Shown here: in pieces, positions 23,075 to 35,700 of the stretch
How positions within the stretch are numbered: position 1 is the stretch's first letter
How the letters are laid out: each line of letters begins with the position of its first letter
Source: Tetrastigma voinierianum
Lineage: Eukaryota; Streptophyta; Magnoliopsida; Vitales; Vitaceae
Assembly: GCA_016808115.1 (NCBI GenBank)
Contig: JAEQBH010002868.1
Span: 124,001 to 188,000, forward strand
Direction: 5' to 3'
Length of the DNA stretch: 64,000 nt
Position numbers and translations under genes: made by a program
Notes under the pieces: model-generated
Told to the model about the DNA's origin: nothing
The model's database searches: none
What the model saw: only the letters and a program-made list of their open reading frames with translations

Positions 23075-24230
23075 TTTTCAAAAAATATGTGGGCCCCAAG
23101 TTCCATTTACAGGCATATGGCCAGATTCTATACTCAAGGGGCTTTTCATAAAGTCCAAGAACACCCGAATCGGAGTTCGGACGAAAAAGTTATGGTTGTC
23201 CAAAGTTAGAGGCTTCACGTGAGCAGTGACATGCAAACCTAGAAAAATGCATTTCTCTGGTTCTCTAAACACCATCCAAACAACCCCTAATGCTCAACCA
23301 AGACCAAAACGACTCCTAGATGGAAAATAAACCCAAAAACATCAGTCCTGGGATCAAAACCAAACCTCAACACAGTCCGAGACTGCCCAAAAATAGTTCT
23401 GAAAATCCTATCCAGACTATCCCAAAACAGTCCCGAAAAGTCAACCCGGATTGTTCGAAAATAGTCCCAAAAATTCAACCCGGACTATCCGAAAACAGTC
23501 TCGAAAATTCCTAAAAATTCCTAAACTCAATCAAAATATTTTGGACTGAAAGTTACAACCTCTCACGCTTGCCAATCCTAAGTCGCCTAATGATCCCGAT
23601 ACAGAAATAACACGCGTAAGAAAATTCTCTACCTCAGAATATCAAACGCTAAGATTTCGTGCCCACCGTGAGCTCTCGATGCGGACCGACTTGACCTTTG
23701 CTCCGATCAAAACCTACGATCCGATTTCCAGATCTGAAGAGAAGCTTAAGAAAAAGAAAAGAAAAAATCCTCTTCTCCTAAGCCTCCCTCCAGCTTTGAC
23801 TTCTTTTTGTTTTTATCCTTTTTTTATTCTTATTATTATTATTTGATACATGACTCCATATTGCCTCATTCGGGTCCATTTCTCATTCAAAAATTTATTT
23901 ATTTTCGCCTTTAATTTATTTTAACTGAACTTGGTCATTATCAATTTCCGAGATTTTCATAAAATCTTTTCCTGAAATCACAGATAATATCACCCTTTAA
24001 AATCTGAAAATATTCCTAATTCACTAGAATTCACCAACTTTTCAGGTCGATTTTAAGACAAATTTAACTGGCTTAGGTCCTGCTTTCATTATTCGACCAG
24101 AGAATTTTCTAAGCTTCCCTGAACCATTTTGGTAATTTATTATTATTATTATTCTTAAGAAAGCCCTTAGTGCACATATGCGACCCTACGGTTACACGTA
24201 TCATACACCCTCTTGGGACGGGGCGTTACA
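23075..24230 (-). repeat. Family R LTR 5' half, inverted
   Basis: The minus strand starts TGTAACGCCCCGTCCC at 24,230, a typical gypsy LTR start. It then has an AT-rich tract, the AGAAGAGGA leader near 23,775, and segments GTTGAGGTTTGGTTTTGATC (near 23,360) and CGGGTTGACTTTTCGGGACTG. It ends in the TTCGGACGAAAAAGTTATGG block (23,177-23,196 on the plus strand), which is the inverse of the 19,317 block. Confidence 0.55.
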
Positions 24231-24239
24231 CAAGGCCAT

Positions 24240-25098
24240 TGCATGGGTTGGTTGTAGGTTATTTGTGGACATGGTGTCACAATTAAGCCTAGAGTATAAT
24301 GTAAGTCATTGCTTGATTAGTGTTGACTTGTAGATGTCAATATATGTGTGTATAATATGTTGACATGTATGGTGTGGTTTATTTGTAAATTGTATGTTAA
24401 TTGATATGATTGTCCAAATGATGCATGAGTATTATGCATGGTTTAAAATCACATATAGCTCATCATATATATGGCATGATATAATATGCAATGGCATCTT
24501 GCATTGCATATGCACGTGGCTACCGCATTAAGTCAGGCGGTGTACATGGTCATGATTATTCATCATTCTTGGTGAGTGGGTGGTGAGCCGTACTTTGACT
24601 ACGTCCAACGAGTCTCACGAAAGGCACTTATAGATTGAATAAAGTTGTTTATCGGAGAGATTGTCCAATGCTTTTAAATAAAGTCATGATCTAGACGTAA
24701 AACTGGAAAATTATTATAAATTTTCAAAATGGCAAAATGAAAATAATAATAATAAATAAATTGTCCTGAATGGTTTAGAAGCTTCAGAAAATTCTCTAGA
24801 TCTCGGATGACAAACGGTTTACGCTAAGAATTTGTCTCATAAATTTTAACTAGAAAATTTAAGAATTATGGTACAACTGGAATTTTTATGATTTTGGGTA
24901 GAAAGTTACAAGGATCTTGTGGATGAGATTTTTAAGGTGAAAATTCTAAATAAATGACTGAAATAAGTTTATTTAAAATAAATTGAACTGAAAAGAAATA
25001 AATTGTTTCGGGTAAAAACGACCAATAGTACTTATTAAGAATGAGCCATGTATCCAAATTTAAAAAAGAAAAAAAGAAAAGTAAAGTCAAATTAGAGT
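24240..25098 (+). repeat. Family R fragments left of the Athila-like insertion
   Basis: 24,240-24,690 carries 3'-half landmarks: GGTGAGTGGGTGGTGAGCC, ACGTCCAACGAGTCTCAC and a single GATTGTCCAATGC unit near 24,659. From about 24,770 it switches to 5'-half text (AGATCTCGGATGACAAAC) and AAGTTTATTTAAAATAAATT. It ends AGAGT at 25,098 and continues at 47,696. Confidence 0.6.
25094..25098 (+). other. Target site duplication, left copy (AGAGT)
   Basis: AGAGT precedes the LTR start TGATGAGC; the same five bases follow the other LTR end at 47,696-47,700. A 5-bp duplication is the normal product of Ty3/gypsy integrases. Confidence 0.85.
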
Positions 25099-25499
25099 TG
25101 ATGAGCTTTAAAAGCCATCTATTTTCAGTCCAGTTTTTCCACACTTTACAAAAACCCATTTATACAGAATCGAATAAACTTCACCAAATTTCTCAAAGTG
25201 TTGTGAAACCCAAAGAAAGCGTAAATTGCACAAAATGAGCAGAATGTGGGCAGAGCTGAATCGATATAATGGGATGAAGCAAAGTGTTAAGAACGCACCA
25301 TAAGGAAGAAAGGGACCAAATGTTGCTAAGCTTCGGCTAACAATCAAAATGCGATTCAGTTACATCGCGGAACCTGGGCCGCAATGAATCTTAATTGAAA
25401 CTAAATGAGCTAGAGTGAAAGAAACTCGGGTTAAACAAACTGTGCAGAATTGAAGAAGAAGAAAACAATGTCGTGACATCAACACTACAATGTGGCAGC

Positions 25500-25870
25500 C
25501 GCGATATCGCTTGTATGAGAAAGTTGTCGCGATAACAATTTCATTGTAAGAATGTCGCGACAACACCGTTGTCGCGAATATCAATTACGAAGACGCGAGG
25601 TCGCTGACAACGATCGTTGTCGCGACAACAATTGTATCACGATCGCGACAACACCGTGACCGTCGCGACATCACCGCATGTGGACTCGTGGAAGGTCGCT
25701 GACATCAACAAAGCCGCCGCGACGCGGAGTTTCAATGAGAAGAGGTCGCGACAAGATCAAGATGTCGCGACACCACTTTCACTTAAGACATGTCGCAACC
25801 ACATAGAGGCTCCTGCGACAAGGACTGCGACAAGAACAGAGGTCGCGACAAGAGCTCGATATCGCGACAG
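25500..25870 (+). repeat. TCGCGA palindrome cluster in the 5' LTR
   Basis: About nine TCGCGA sites, mostly within GTCGCGACA, in a 370-bp U3 block ending about 75 bases before the TATA box. Equivalent clusters lie at 45,640-46,060 and in the interior at 41,100-41,350. Confidence 0.85.
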
Positions 25871-25943
25871 TATCAGCCTACTGGGCCAGCTAAATAAAGT
25901 CCAAAAAGAAATGCATTGAAATTAGGGCCCAACTTCAGAACCC

Positions 25944-25951
25944 TATAAATA
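25944..25951 (+). promoter_or_regulatory. TATA box, 5' LTR
   Basis: TATAAATA in ACCCTATAAATACGAAGCT, conserved in the other LTR at 46,118-46,125. It is the probable core promoter of the element. Confidence 0.7.
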
Positions 25952-27555
25952 CGAAGCTGTTACCAAAAGAAACGTAGCTCTCGCGACTGGAAAAGAGAGT
26001 CCGGTTATCAAGGCCCCTGTGATTTTTATTTTTATTTTCTTTCTTTTCTTTTCTTTTGTTTTCGTTTTCTTTCCATTTTATTTTAGATTAGATTAGTTTG
26101 TATTTCTGCTCTAATTTGGATTTGAACGTTAGTCAGAAGTGGATTTAGCCTTAATGATTTATATTTCTTAGTTCATCGTCATTGCTTTGAATTCCGCATA
26201 AATTCTTTGGATTTAACACCTGGGGCTCGATTTACAAAGGGTTTTCTTGATCACTAAGCCAATATGGTATAATCGGCAGAATTTAGAAACCCAGCCTTCC
26301 ATTGAACTTGACGTTATTGCTTTAAAATTATTTTCCGCAAAGATTTTATTCATTACGGGCTGAACTTCCCGCATATTAACCCGACTTGTCAGGTTTTGTT
26401 TACTTCTTGAATTGATCCTAAATGTCGCCCTGACCGATAACGAGGTTGTTTCTGCCTCTGATTTCCGTGAGGCCCGAGTAGATACACACAGAGCTCCGAG
26501 AGTAAGGAAACAATTTCGAAGGTATTTGAACCTGATATCGTTAATCTAATGTGCTCATGATATTTAAATCAATACATCCCTTTTCACTTGTAACCAGAAT
26601 GAGTTGAGGAGTTATTAATTTAAGTATGCAAGAGAGTTCACCTCAATTCGAATAGGTGACCTTAATCCCGTGTTAGCAAGGATCTAACTGGCGAAAGAGT
26701 AAGTTGTTCTAATTTTGAGGATGAACCAAGAGTAGTGCAAACCTCCAGAATGACTATATTGAAGGAGCTCGAAGTTTGCAAATTCATGTTTTGGGTGAAG
26801 GAAGTATTGAGAAAGAAAACAATTAGAACAAGGCTACTAGTTTTAAAGTAGTTATCTCTCCCTCCGCGGTTCGAGAGAAACAAATTTAAGGTGAAATGAT
26901 GAACTATGTGGCTCGAGAGATCCAAATACACTATCTTTTCCTTGGGCTAGTTTTAAAATCAGAGTTCGAAAAGCAAAAAGTTACTTCATACTGCATCGTA
27001 GGGAATTTATTCTCTTCACAATAGCTGATTATTCAATGTTTTCTTTAGAGATAATCATAAATCTAAATTTGTTATTTTAATATTTCAATATTCAATTCAT
27101 TTTTTTTTTACATCATTCTTTTCAAGCTTTCAAAGCAAAATCCCATTATCGTATTATCGTCCAAATAGTATGGAGCTTAAGTAGTTGGGGTAGTTGACTG
27201 AAAAATTCTTGAGATCTCTGTGGGATCGATATCTGGACTTAAACTAATTTATTACTTGTTCGACCGTGCACTCAGAAGATACTCTATCAAAACCACAAAA
27301 ATGGTTTACTTTTATGAAAAATTTAATCAACACTATAGTTAAAGAAACCCACACTGCTTTTATGGTTTATTTACCAGACTGTGATAATAACTTTGCAATA
27401 AGTCATAAATTTGAATGGGCGTTGATCTCATAACAATTTATGTGATGAACAACAAGTTTGACAAGGGCTGTTTTCGGAACAGAGTAATGAGTCCTTTGGT
27501 GATAACTTCATAAATTTGTATACATCATATGGTCCAAATCAACAAGCTCTATGCA

Positions 27556-27570
27556 TGCCGCTGCCGAGAC
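27556..27570 (+). other. Primer binding site (tRNA-Asp type, degenerate)
   Basis: TGCCGCTGCCGAGAC resembles TGGCGCCGTTGCCGGGG of Athila elements and starts 12 bases after the LTR end, followed by TGTTGTTCAG. Confidence 0.55.
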
Positions 27571-27759
27571 TGTTGTTCAGTAGATCAATATTTTGATGAA
27601 AGAAGGAAAGCACTTGACATTTAAAAGAAAAAGAACAAAAATAGTTTTTCAAAGCAGTAGTTATTTTAGTCACTAACTTTTAACAAGCCATATTGAAAAT
27701 ATTTGTTGGCCTGACTAATCCTATTAATGTAAGTGTGTTTTGATTTCAGGAAAACTTTA

Positions 27760-28837
27760 ATGCATAGGAAACAGAACATTGATCTGATTCCAGCAGATAC
27801 TGAACTAGAAAGAACACTGTTTAGAAAGGCAAAAGGTCAAAAACTCAAATTTTATATAGATGAAAGGCCGACTCGAACAAGGACAATGAACAGTTGTTTT
27901 AAGGCCTCCCAATCATCATACAATGGAGGACTCTGAGACCAATTATTCGCATGAACACTTAAATCAGATGTACCAGCGCTTGATGCTAGCAATAATTTTG
28001 AACTCAAGCCAACACCGACTAGCTAATGGTTCAGCAACAACAAGCATCGGTCATCCCACGTAAGACCCAAATGAGCATTTGGGAAGGCTTTAATGGCCAA
28101 CACGTAGTTGAATGGGTGAGATCAGAGGTCATAAAATTGCATTTATCTCATTTTCTAGAGATACAAAGAGCCATGGTATGAATCTCTACCATGGTTCTGA
28201 TACATGGAGGATCTCTAGAAGCCTACTAAATCTTTCCACCTTCACTCACCTCTGAGAGAAGGAGGGAGATAATTGTGTTCCAGCAAGGGGAAGATGAAAG
28301 CCTTTATGTAGCTTGGGAAAGATTTAAAAGGTTGCTGAAGAGGTGTCCAATGCATGGGATAGACTTGAAGACCCAAATGGACATAGTGTATCATGCCTTG
28401 AATGATACATCTAAGGGCATTATTGATGTTTGTTGTGGAGCATTCAAACGAAAAGTGCCAAGAGGCAAGAGATCTCATCGAGGACTCCGACTAAATGCAA
28501 TATGAAAGCTCCATCTTAGTTTCGCCGCACATAGGGAGAGGGAGTCATGGAGCTGGAGCAAGATGACAGCCATGGAAGCAAAGCTAGATGCTATCATGCA
28601 TAGAATGATACAAGAGAGGAAGATGGCATCGCTCATGAAATAGGAGCAAATGCAGAGGAAACTATTGAGAGGAAGTGCCTGGCACCCACCGGGGTGAACT
28701 CCGCTTTATGATGCCGAGGAGGTTAAGCATCAGAGCCAAGAAGTTATCACTTCAAACCAAATCCTAACCTGCCAGCACACTATCATCCAGCACTGAGGAA
28801 CCATGAAAAATTTTCATATGGTGGAGGGGCCTCACAA
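27760..28837 (+). pseudogene. Athila-like gag, first part (before the nested insertion)
   Basis: This is the particle protein of the element. An N-terminal block at 27,775-27,935 reads IDLIPADTELERTLF. After frame changes, FPPSLTSE near 28,232 and REIIVFQQGEDESLYVAWER and FKRLLKRCPMHGI (28,260-28,360) form the core retrotransposon-gag signature. A coiled-coil-like MEAKLDAIMHRMIQERK stretch lies near 28,573. Near 28,780-28,832 the frame NHEKFSYGGG matches the proline/asparagine-rich hinge of Athila gag, and there the nested element interrupts it. The same frame resumes after 36,483. The nominal 76-residue open frame (28,275-28,505) is just the least damaged part. Confidence 0.75.
28833..28837 (+). 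other. Target site duplication of the nested element, left copy (CACAA)
   Basis: CACAA precedes TGTAACACC. CACAA also occurs at 36,478-36,482, three bases (AGG) after the expected LTR end GTGACA, so the right border is slightly irregular. Confidence 0.55.
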
Positions 28838-31800
28838 TGTAACACCCCGAAATATACCCTAGTCGTTTTCGACATGTTTAGGGTATTTTGTAAATATAAT
28901 TTGACTGTTTCGTGAGTTAATGCTAAACTCCTAACGAGGGACCCTAAATTTACAAGATTAAGGATAAATTGTAAATTGTCCAAAGAGGGACTTAAAAGTC
29001 ACGATTTAAAATTGAGGCCAAAATGAAATAAAGGAAAGTGTATTCATAACAGAAGGAGTTATGGGCTTAAAAAGCAACAAAGCAACTTAACCCAAATGGG
29101 TTTGAGGGCCAAACAAGGCATAAGAAAAAGTCTGGATTTAAACACCAAATTGGTCTCATTTGTGGAAGGAAAAAAAAAACGTAAAGAGAAAGCAGAAGAG
29201 GAGAGGAAGAGGAAGAAGAGAAGAGGAAGAAGAGAAGCCAATATCACAAAGCCAAGGTATGGAAACTACTTCTGAGAGTAAGTGGATCAGCATGTGGAAT
29301 TTAAGGCTTGATATGGTTAATATCTTGTCTCTAAATCTAGGGTTTGATAGAATTTGCAAACGTAACCTTAGATTTCTTGAAATTACAATATATAACCCAC
29401 AAGGAACACACATAATTAGGGAAACCCTTCCTTTGTTGTTGATTCATGGTTAAATGAAAAGGAAATGAGTTAGTGGTAACCCATATTAGAAATGAGATGG
29501 GAGAGATCTAAGTGGAAAGGTTTTGTGAAAGAATGATAAGAATTGAAAGATGAATTGAATAGAAAAGAGATTCAAGGTGAATGGAAATGGTTTTGATGTG
29601 TGTTTGAAGCAGAGAATTATTTGATATCAAAACATGAAGAATGAACAAAACACATTCTTGGTATTTTTGGTGAATTGCATGTACACTTTGAGCCACTGGC
29701 ATAATTTCGGTTCTGGTCGTTTTTGGTTGAACTTGTACCGGCATAAGTTAGACATGCAACGGTACAACCTTAGTAGAGGTTTCCTATTTCGACCAGGGTT
29801 CCTTGTATTTCTGGGCCATAACTTCCTCATTTCTAACCGATTTGAGGTTCATGGCCACTTAAAATAGACTTCAAGGAGAACAAACCATATTTAATAAGTA
29901 TCTCCAAATACCCTGAATCTAGATAGCCCAAAAATTCACTCAAAGTGGGGCTATGTAAGCCTATCTTCGTCTCAGACCAGTTGATCATAGAGGACTTGCA
30001 TTGATTCGAATCGTAGTGCTGAGTTCCGGTGTCTGGAATTTGGTGATTCCAATTGAAATTAACCTTAGCACCTTAGCTTTAAAGGAGCACAAGAACCAGT
30101 GCTTGATATTGAAACAAGGCACTGGAAAAAATGAATAATCCAAACTATCCCTAAACTAGAATCTACTAGTTGGCATGAAAATGCCATAACTCGAGTGTAT
30201 TAGTCCAATTGATTGATTCCAATCTTAAGAAAACAGATCATAGAGGATCATAATACATGAATGATGTGTGGATGTAATCATGTTTCCGCATAAGTATATG
30301 AAATGCCGATGGAATGAAAAGGCATGAACTATGAATATGAGATGAAAATGAAATATGAACCCTAAATTAATAACATGTCATAAACACATACGGCTACAAG
30401 TGGCCTTTATTATAAGATAGTAAGTTATTGTACCCATAACTGTAAAACTGCCTAAGACCAGTTTACAAATACATGGCACCTATGTTACGTGGGAAGGCAC
30501 GATAGTACTTCTAAGACTGATTAGTGCGATCGGCACTCTCCGACTGCGGTTTCGCACATTAAGACGCCACTTGATTAACGCGACCAAGACTTCCTCCGAC
30601 CGCGCTCTCGCACTCCGATTAGTGCGACGACACTCTCTGATCTGTATTGTACCTTCAGGTACTTATTGTGCTGTGTCCTACTCATTCAGACATCGGTTTA
30701 GGCACGAACAATTATATGATAAGATCAAATAATGAATAAGAAAATGAATATAGTAAAGATCTGAATGTACCAACACGAGTACCTCAGATATGTTCAATGT
30801 ACCTACTCGTACATCCAGATATGTTCGTAGGGCACCTATGGGTACCTCTGTATTTGCTCAGTACCAAGGGTACTTTTTTGTACACGTAACATTTCGTGAA
30901 AACCCACGGTACTTTTTTATACTAAGAAACTCAGAACTCCTAGCGGGAGATCCAAATAAGTATAAGTCCAAAGATACCTACGTGATTCCCGCATCTGCAA
31001 CACCCCATAAGTCTAGTTGTACCTACGGTACCCTATCGCAACACCAAGATAAGTCCAAGAGGCACCTAAGGGTACTCTCAGACAATAAAATAAGTATAAG
31101 TTCTGGTGAGTACCCACGTACTCTTGTATCTAAAATAAGTATAAGTTCTCAGAAATAAGTATAACCAACACTCACGGTACCAGATATCGAATCACATGAT
31201 CCTAGACTTACGAAAGACCAATGTCCATCCAGAGGTCTGATCCGACCTTAGACGCCGCATGAGATCCCTGACTGTTCCGACTTATCGTACTCCACGGTAC
31301 CTTTGTAAAAGAATAAGATCCAAATACAAGAATCAGTTCCAGAACACAAGTATAAGATATGTAAGACAAGAATGTTTCATGTAACACAACCATAAGTTCT
31401 GCAAGATAAATAAATCCGTAGTACAAGTAGGAAGATCCAGAAGACATGATAAACCCGTGAGTACCTACTGCACCCTTGCAAGTCTATAGTATATAACATG
31501 TGACTTGTTGGGATATGATACCAACACGTTGGCATCGTATCGGGAGTATTCGTACTAGTAATTTTCCTACGAGTACTCCCAGATAAGATTGAGTTCCGCA
31601 AATCCGCATACGTCTTTAATCTCGTAATACCTACGGGTACCCCGAACAAGTGTAAAACCCTGTAGATAATTATGAGTTCTCAGAACTCCACAGATCTCGA
31701 GATAGATCAAAATATCAATACGTGCTTGCCACCTCTCAGATAAGCATAGGTTCAGAACTCCTATGGAGATCGAATAAGTTTATGTATGATACAAACATAA

Positions 31801-32463
31801 GTATAAATTTGTATCCTACGAGATAAGTATCGCTCCGATGGTTCAAGTATATGTCCTTTCTTGGGAGATCCAATAAGTATAAGATCTGAATAAGAATAAG
31901 TCTCAGCTTATAAGTAAGATTCTTCGATTGCTAGGAATGAGTGCTATGGAGTATAAGATCCAAATAAGGATAAGCCTACTATATGTAATTCTGAGTAAGT
32001 ATAAGATCATAATGTGATAAGTATTAGTCTATAAGCCTAAGTAATTGTATAAGTTCATTATGTGAATGCCCGAATATTCTGATACCTGTTACTGTTATCT
32101 GTATTTGTGTTTCTGTATAAGAAATGTTTTCCACTAAGCGTAAAGCTTAGCACGGGTTTTTAATCTGTGTAGGTACAGGAGAAGACGTCAACAAACATCC
32201 AAAGATACACCGGGCTAACACACTTGTGGCGTTCACTGGCGCATGGTTCCGGCTCCTGATTTGTATTTGTAAAAGTACAGCTTTTGTGACGGAAAAGTGG
32301 ATCAGATATGTGTATAGATTTGATGGACACTTACCCGGTGGTAGTTCTTTTGATTCTGTTATAAGATGTGGGCCATACCACATGTGCCCGGTTGCTTTTA
32401 AAAAAAAAACCAGGTCAAGAGTCCCAGTATTTGGTCTCGCGTCCCAAAAATCGGGGCGTGACA
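28838..32463 (+). repeat. 5' LTR of the LARD-like element
   Basis: In order: the start TGTAACACCCCG; a purine-only tract (29,168-29,252) followed by CAAGGTATGGAAAC; a C-poor region; the family-T block GACTTCAAGGAGAACAAACC (about 29,870); a block rich in GTGCGA/CACTC (30,520-30,660); and a long array of GTACC/GGTACC-type palindromic units mixed with ATAAGTATAAG (30,760-32,060). It has many small lesions relative to the 3' LTR, often at CCGG or CG sites. Confidence 0.85.
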
Positions 32464-32762
32464 AGTTGGTATCAGAGCCTAGGTTTAGGCGTTTCTGGAT
32501 AAGTCTCGATACATGCACCCTATGCAATGTGTCAGCTCTACCGCAGGATGTCCTGTCTTGTATATCGACTATAATGAATCAGTACCAATCCAGCTCTGAA
32601 AGATTAAGACAGGAGATTTAGTTCTGATGGAGCCTTGTTGGCTCAAGTGAGAGTCACGCTCCAACTTCTGTAAAAAGATATGAAAAGAAAGGACCTGATG
32701 TAGAACATGCACATGCGAGAGTATGAATTTCGAGGACGAAATTCTTATAAGGGGGGGAGAAT
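32464..32762 (+). other. Minimal interior of the LARD-like element
   Basis: TTGGTATCAGAGC at 32,466-32,478 is the primer site for initiator tRNA-Met. The end has GAATTTCGAGGACGAAATTC (about 32,725) and the purine run with seven G at about 32,747-32,762. About 230 bases lie between, with no recognisable coding motif, although short runs near 32,490-32,640 may descend from gag leader and 3' untranslated sequence. Confidence 0.8.
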
Positions 32763-35700
32763 TGTAACACCCCGAAATATACCCTAGTCGTTTTCGACAT
32801 GTTTAGGGTATTTTGTAAGTATAATTTGAATGTTTCGTGAGTTAAATGCGAAACTCGGAAACGAGGGACCCGGAAATTTACAAGATTAAGGATAAAATTG
32901 TAAATTGTCCAAAGAGGGACTTAAAAGTCATGGATTAAGAAAATTGAGGCCAAAATGAAATAAAGGAAAGTGTATTCATAAATAGAAGGAGTTAAGGCTT
33001 TTAAAAGCAAATAAAGCAACTTAACCCAAAATGGGTTTCGAGGGCCAAACAAGGCATAAGAAAATTGGATTTAAAGACCAAATTGGTCTCATTTGTGGAA
33101 GGAAAAACGTGGAAGAGAAAGAGAGTGAGCAAGAGGAAGAAGAGAAGAGGAAGAAGAAGAGTAAGGCCAAGATCAAGCAAAGCCAAGGTATGGAAACTAC
33201 TTTGAGTATGGATTTTGTATGGATCACATAGAATTTAAGGCTTGATATGGTTAATATCTTGTCTCTAAATCTAGGGTTTGGATAGAATTGCAACATAACC
33301 TTAGATTTCTTGAAATTAAGGTTGGTATAACCCACAAGGAACAAGATAATTAGGAATCCTTTTGTTGTCGATTCATGGTTAAATGAAAGGGAAATTGAGT
33401 TAGGGTTCGAACAAACCCTAACTAATCTTGGTAATTGGTTTGTATATGGGTGGTAACCCATTAGAATGATATTGAGAGATTCATGGAAAGGTTATGAAAG
33501 AATGATAAGCATCTGAAAGATGAATTGAATAGAAAGAGATTCCAAGGTGAATGGAAATGGTTTTGATGTGTGTTTGAAGTGTAGAATTGATTGATATCAA
33601 AACATGGAAGAATGGAACAAAAACACACATTCTGGGCATTTTCGGGTGAATTGTACCGGTACAATTTGAGCTTGTACCAGTACAATTTCGGTTCTGGTCG
33701 TTTTTGGCCAACTTGTATCGGTACAAGTTAGACATGTACCGGTACAACCTGTTATGGTTTTCCTATTTCGACCAGGTTTTGTATTTTGGCCATAACTTTC
33801 TCATTTCTTATCCGATTTGAGTGGTTCAAGTGGCCACTTAAAATAGACTTCAAGGAGAACAAACCATATTTAATAAGTATCTCCAAATTCTGACTCTAGA
33901 TAGCCCAAAAATTCACTCAAAGTGGGGCTATGTGCAAGCCCATCTTCTGCATCAGTTGATCATAGAGGATTCCCGATTGATTCGAACGTAAGTTGAGTTC
34001 CTGGTTCGATTTGGTGATTCCAATTGAAATGAACCCTAGCACCTTAGCTTTAAAGGAGTTCAAAGAACCAGTGTCAATATGGAAACAAGGCACTGGAAAA
34101 AATTAATAATTCAAACTATCCTCTGCAGAACTCCAGAACCGACTAGTTGGCAAGAAAATCCCATAACTTGAGTTTGGATGATCCAATTGGATTGATTCCA
34201 ATTCCTAAGAAAAATAGATTCATAGAGGGAATAGAATACATGAATGATGTGTGGATAGGCATCATATCATACAAGTATATGAAAAGCCGTATGGAATAGG
34301 CATGAACTATGAATATGAGATGAAAAATGAAATATGAACCTGAAATGACAACATGTCATAAACACATAATGTGGCTAAGAAGGCCCCTATTATAAGATAG
34401 TAAGTTATTGTACTCATATAATTGTAAAATTGCCTAAGACCAGTTATTGAATGACATGGCACCTATGTTACGTGGGAAGGCACGTATAGTACTTCTAAGA
34501 TTTCCGATTAGTGCGACTAAGACTCTCCCGACGTGTCGCACATTATACTTAAGATTTCTGATTAGTGAGACAACACTCTCCGACGTGTTTCTAAGATTTA
34601 ATTAGCGACTATGACTGATCAGATTGCACCTTCCTAGTACTTATTGTGTTGTGTCCTACTCATTCCGGATCACTGGTTTAGGCAATCTAACAATTATATG
34701 ATAAGACTCTGAATAATGAATAAGAAATGAATATAGTAAAGATCTGAATGTACCTACGAGTACTCAGATATGTTCTCGAATGTACCTACTCAGTACATCC
34801 GTATATGTTCCAGAGCACCTACGGGTACCAGATTTGCTCAGAGTACCCGCGCGGGTACTTTTGCACACGCATTTCGAAGACCTACGCACTTTCAGATACT
34901 CAAGAAACTCGTAATCCCACGCCGGAGATCCTAATAAGTATAAGTCCAAGAAGACCTACTGGCATTCCCGCATCTAGCAACATCAAGATAAGTCCAAGAG
35001 TACCTACCGCACCCGTATCTTAACACCAAGATAAGTCCAAAGAGTACCTAAGGGTACTCAGATCAATAAATTAAGTATAAGTTATATAGTACCCACGTAC
35101 TCTCAGACGGAAAATAAGTATAAGTCTCCAGAAATAAGTATAAATCCAACAGACCTATCGCACTCGTGATAATGAATCCGTGATCCTGCACCTACGAAAG
35201 ACTAATGTCCGTGATTTGTATAAGTCCTGATCCGACTCAGACGCTTATGATCCCGACCGTTCGACTTATCGCACCTAATGCGTACCTTCGTAAAAGAATA
35301 AGATCCGAAATACAAGAATCAGTTCTGTAACACAAGTATAAGATCTGTAAGACAAGAATAAGTCCTGTACACAACTATAAGTTCCGTAAGATAAATAAAC
35401 TCTGTAGTACAAGTAGAAGATCCGTAAGACAAGGATAAGCTCCGTAGTACCCCACGTACTCCCCTTATAAGCTCAGGCATAATGCTAACATAGACTTGTT
35501 GGGATATGATACCAACACAAGTTGGTATCAGAGCCGACATTTGATCAAGTAGTGCCTTTACGAGTACTCCCGTGATAAGATCGAAGTTCAAGAACAAAGA
35601 TAATGCCCGTAATCAGAATACCTACGTACCTCGAACAAGCAAACTTCGTGAGGATAATTATGAGTTCCGTAAACTCCTACCGAGATCCGAGATAGATCAA

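Larger units (their letters stand above)
25099..27544 (+). repeat. 5' LTR of the Athila-like element
   Basis: It starts TGATGAGC and ends CAACA; the partner is 45,270-47,695. It carries a CpG-dense block with many TCGCGA palindromes (25,500-25,870), then CCCTATAAATACG, then a pyrimidine-rich leader and long unremarkable sequence to the end. The two LTRs differ by many substitutions and small indels, so the insertion is not recent unless sequence errors inflate the difference. Confidence 0.9.

Noticed and set aside
25500..25920. Evenly spaced GTCGCGACA motifs, considered as a CRISPR-like array
   Set aside because: Spacing is irregular, units are 10 bp palindromes, the block is inside an LTR and has a sister copy; the context is a plant genome.
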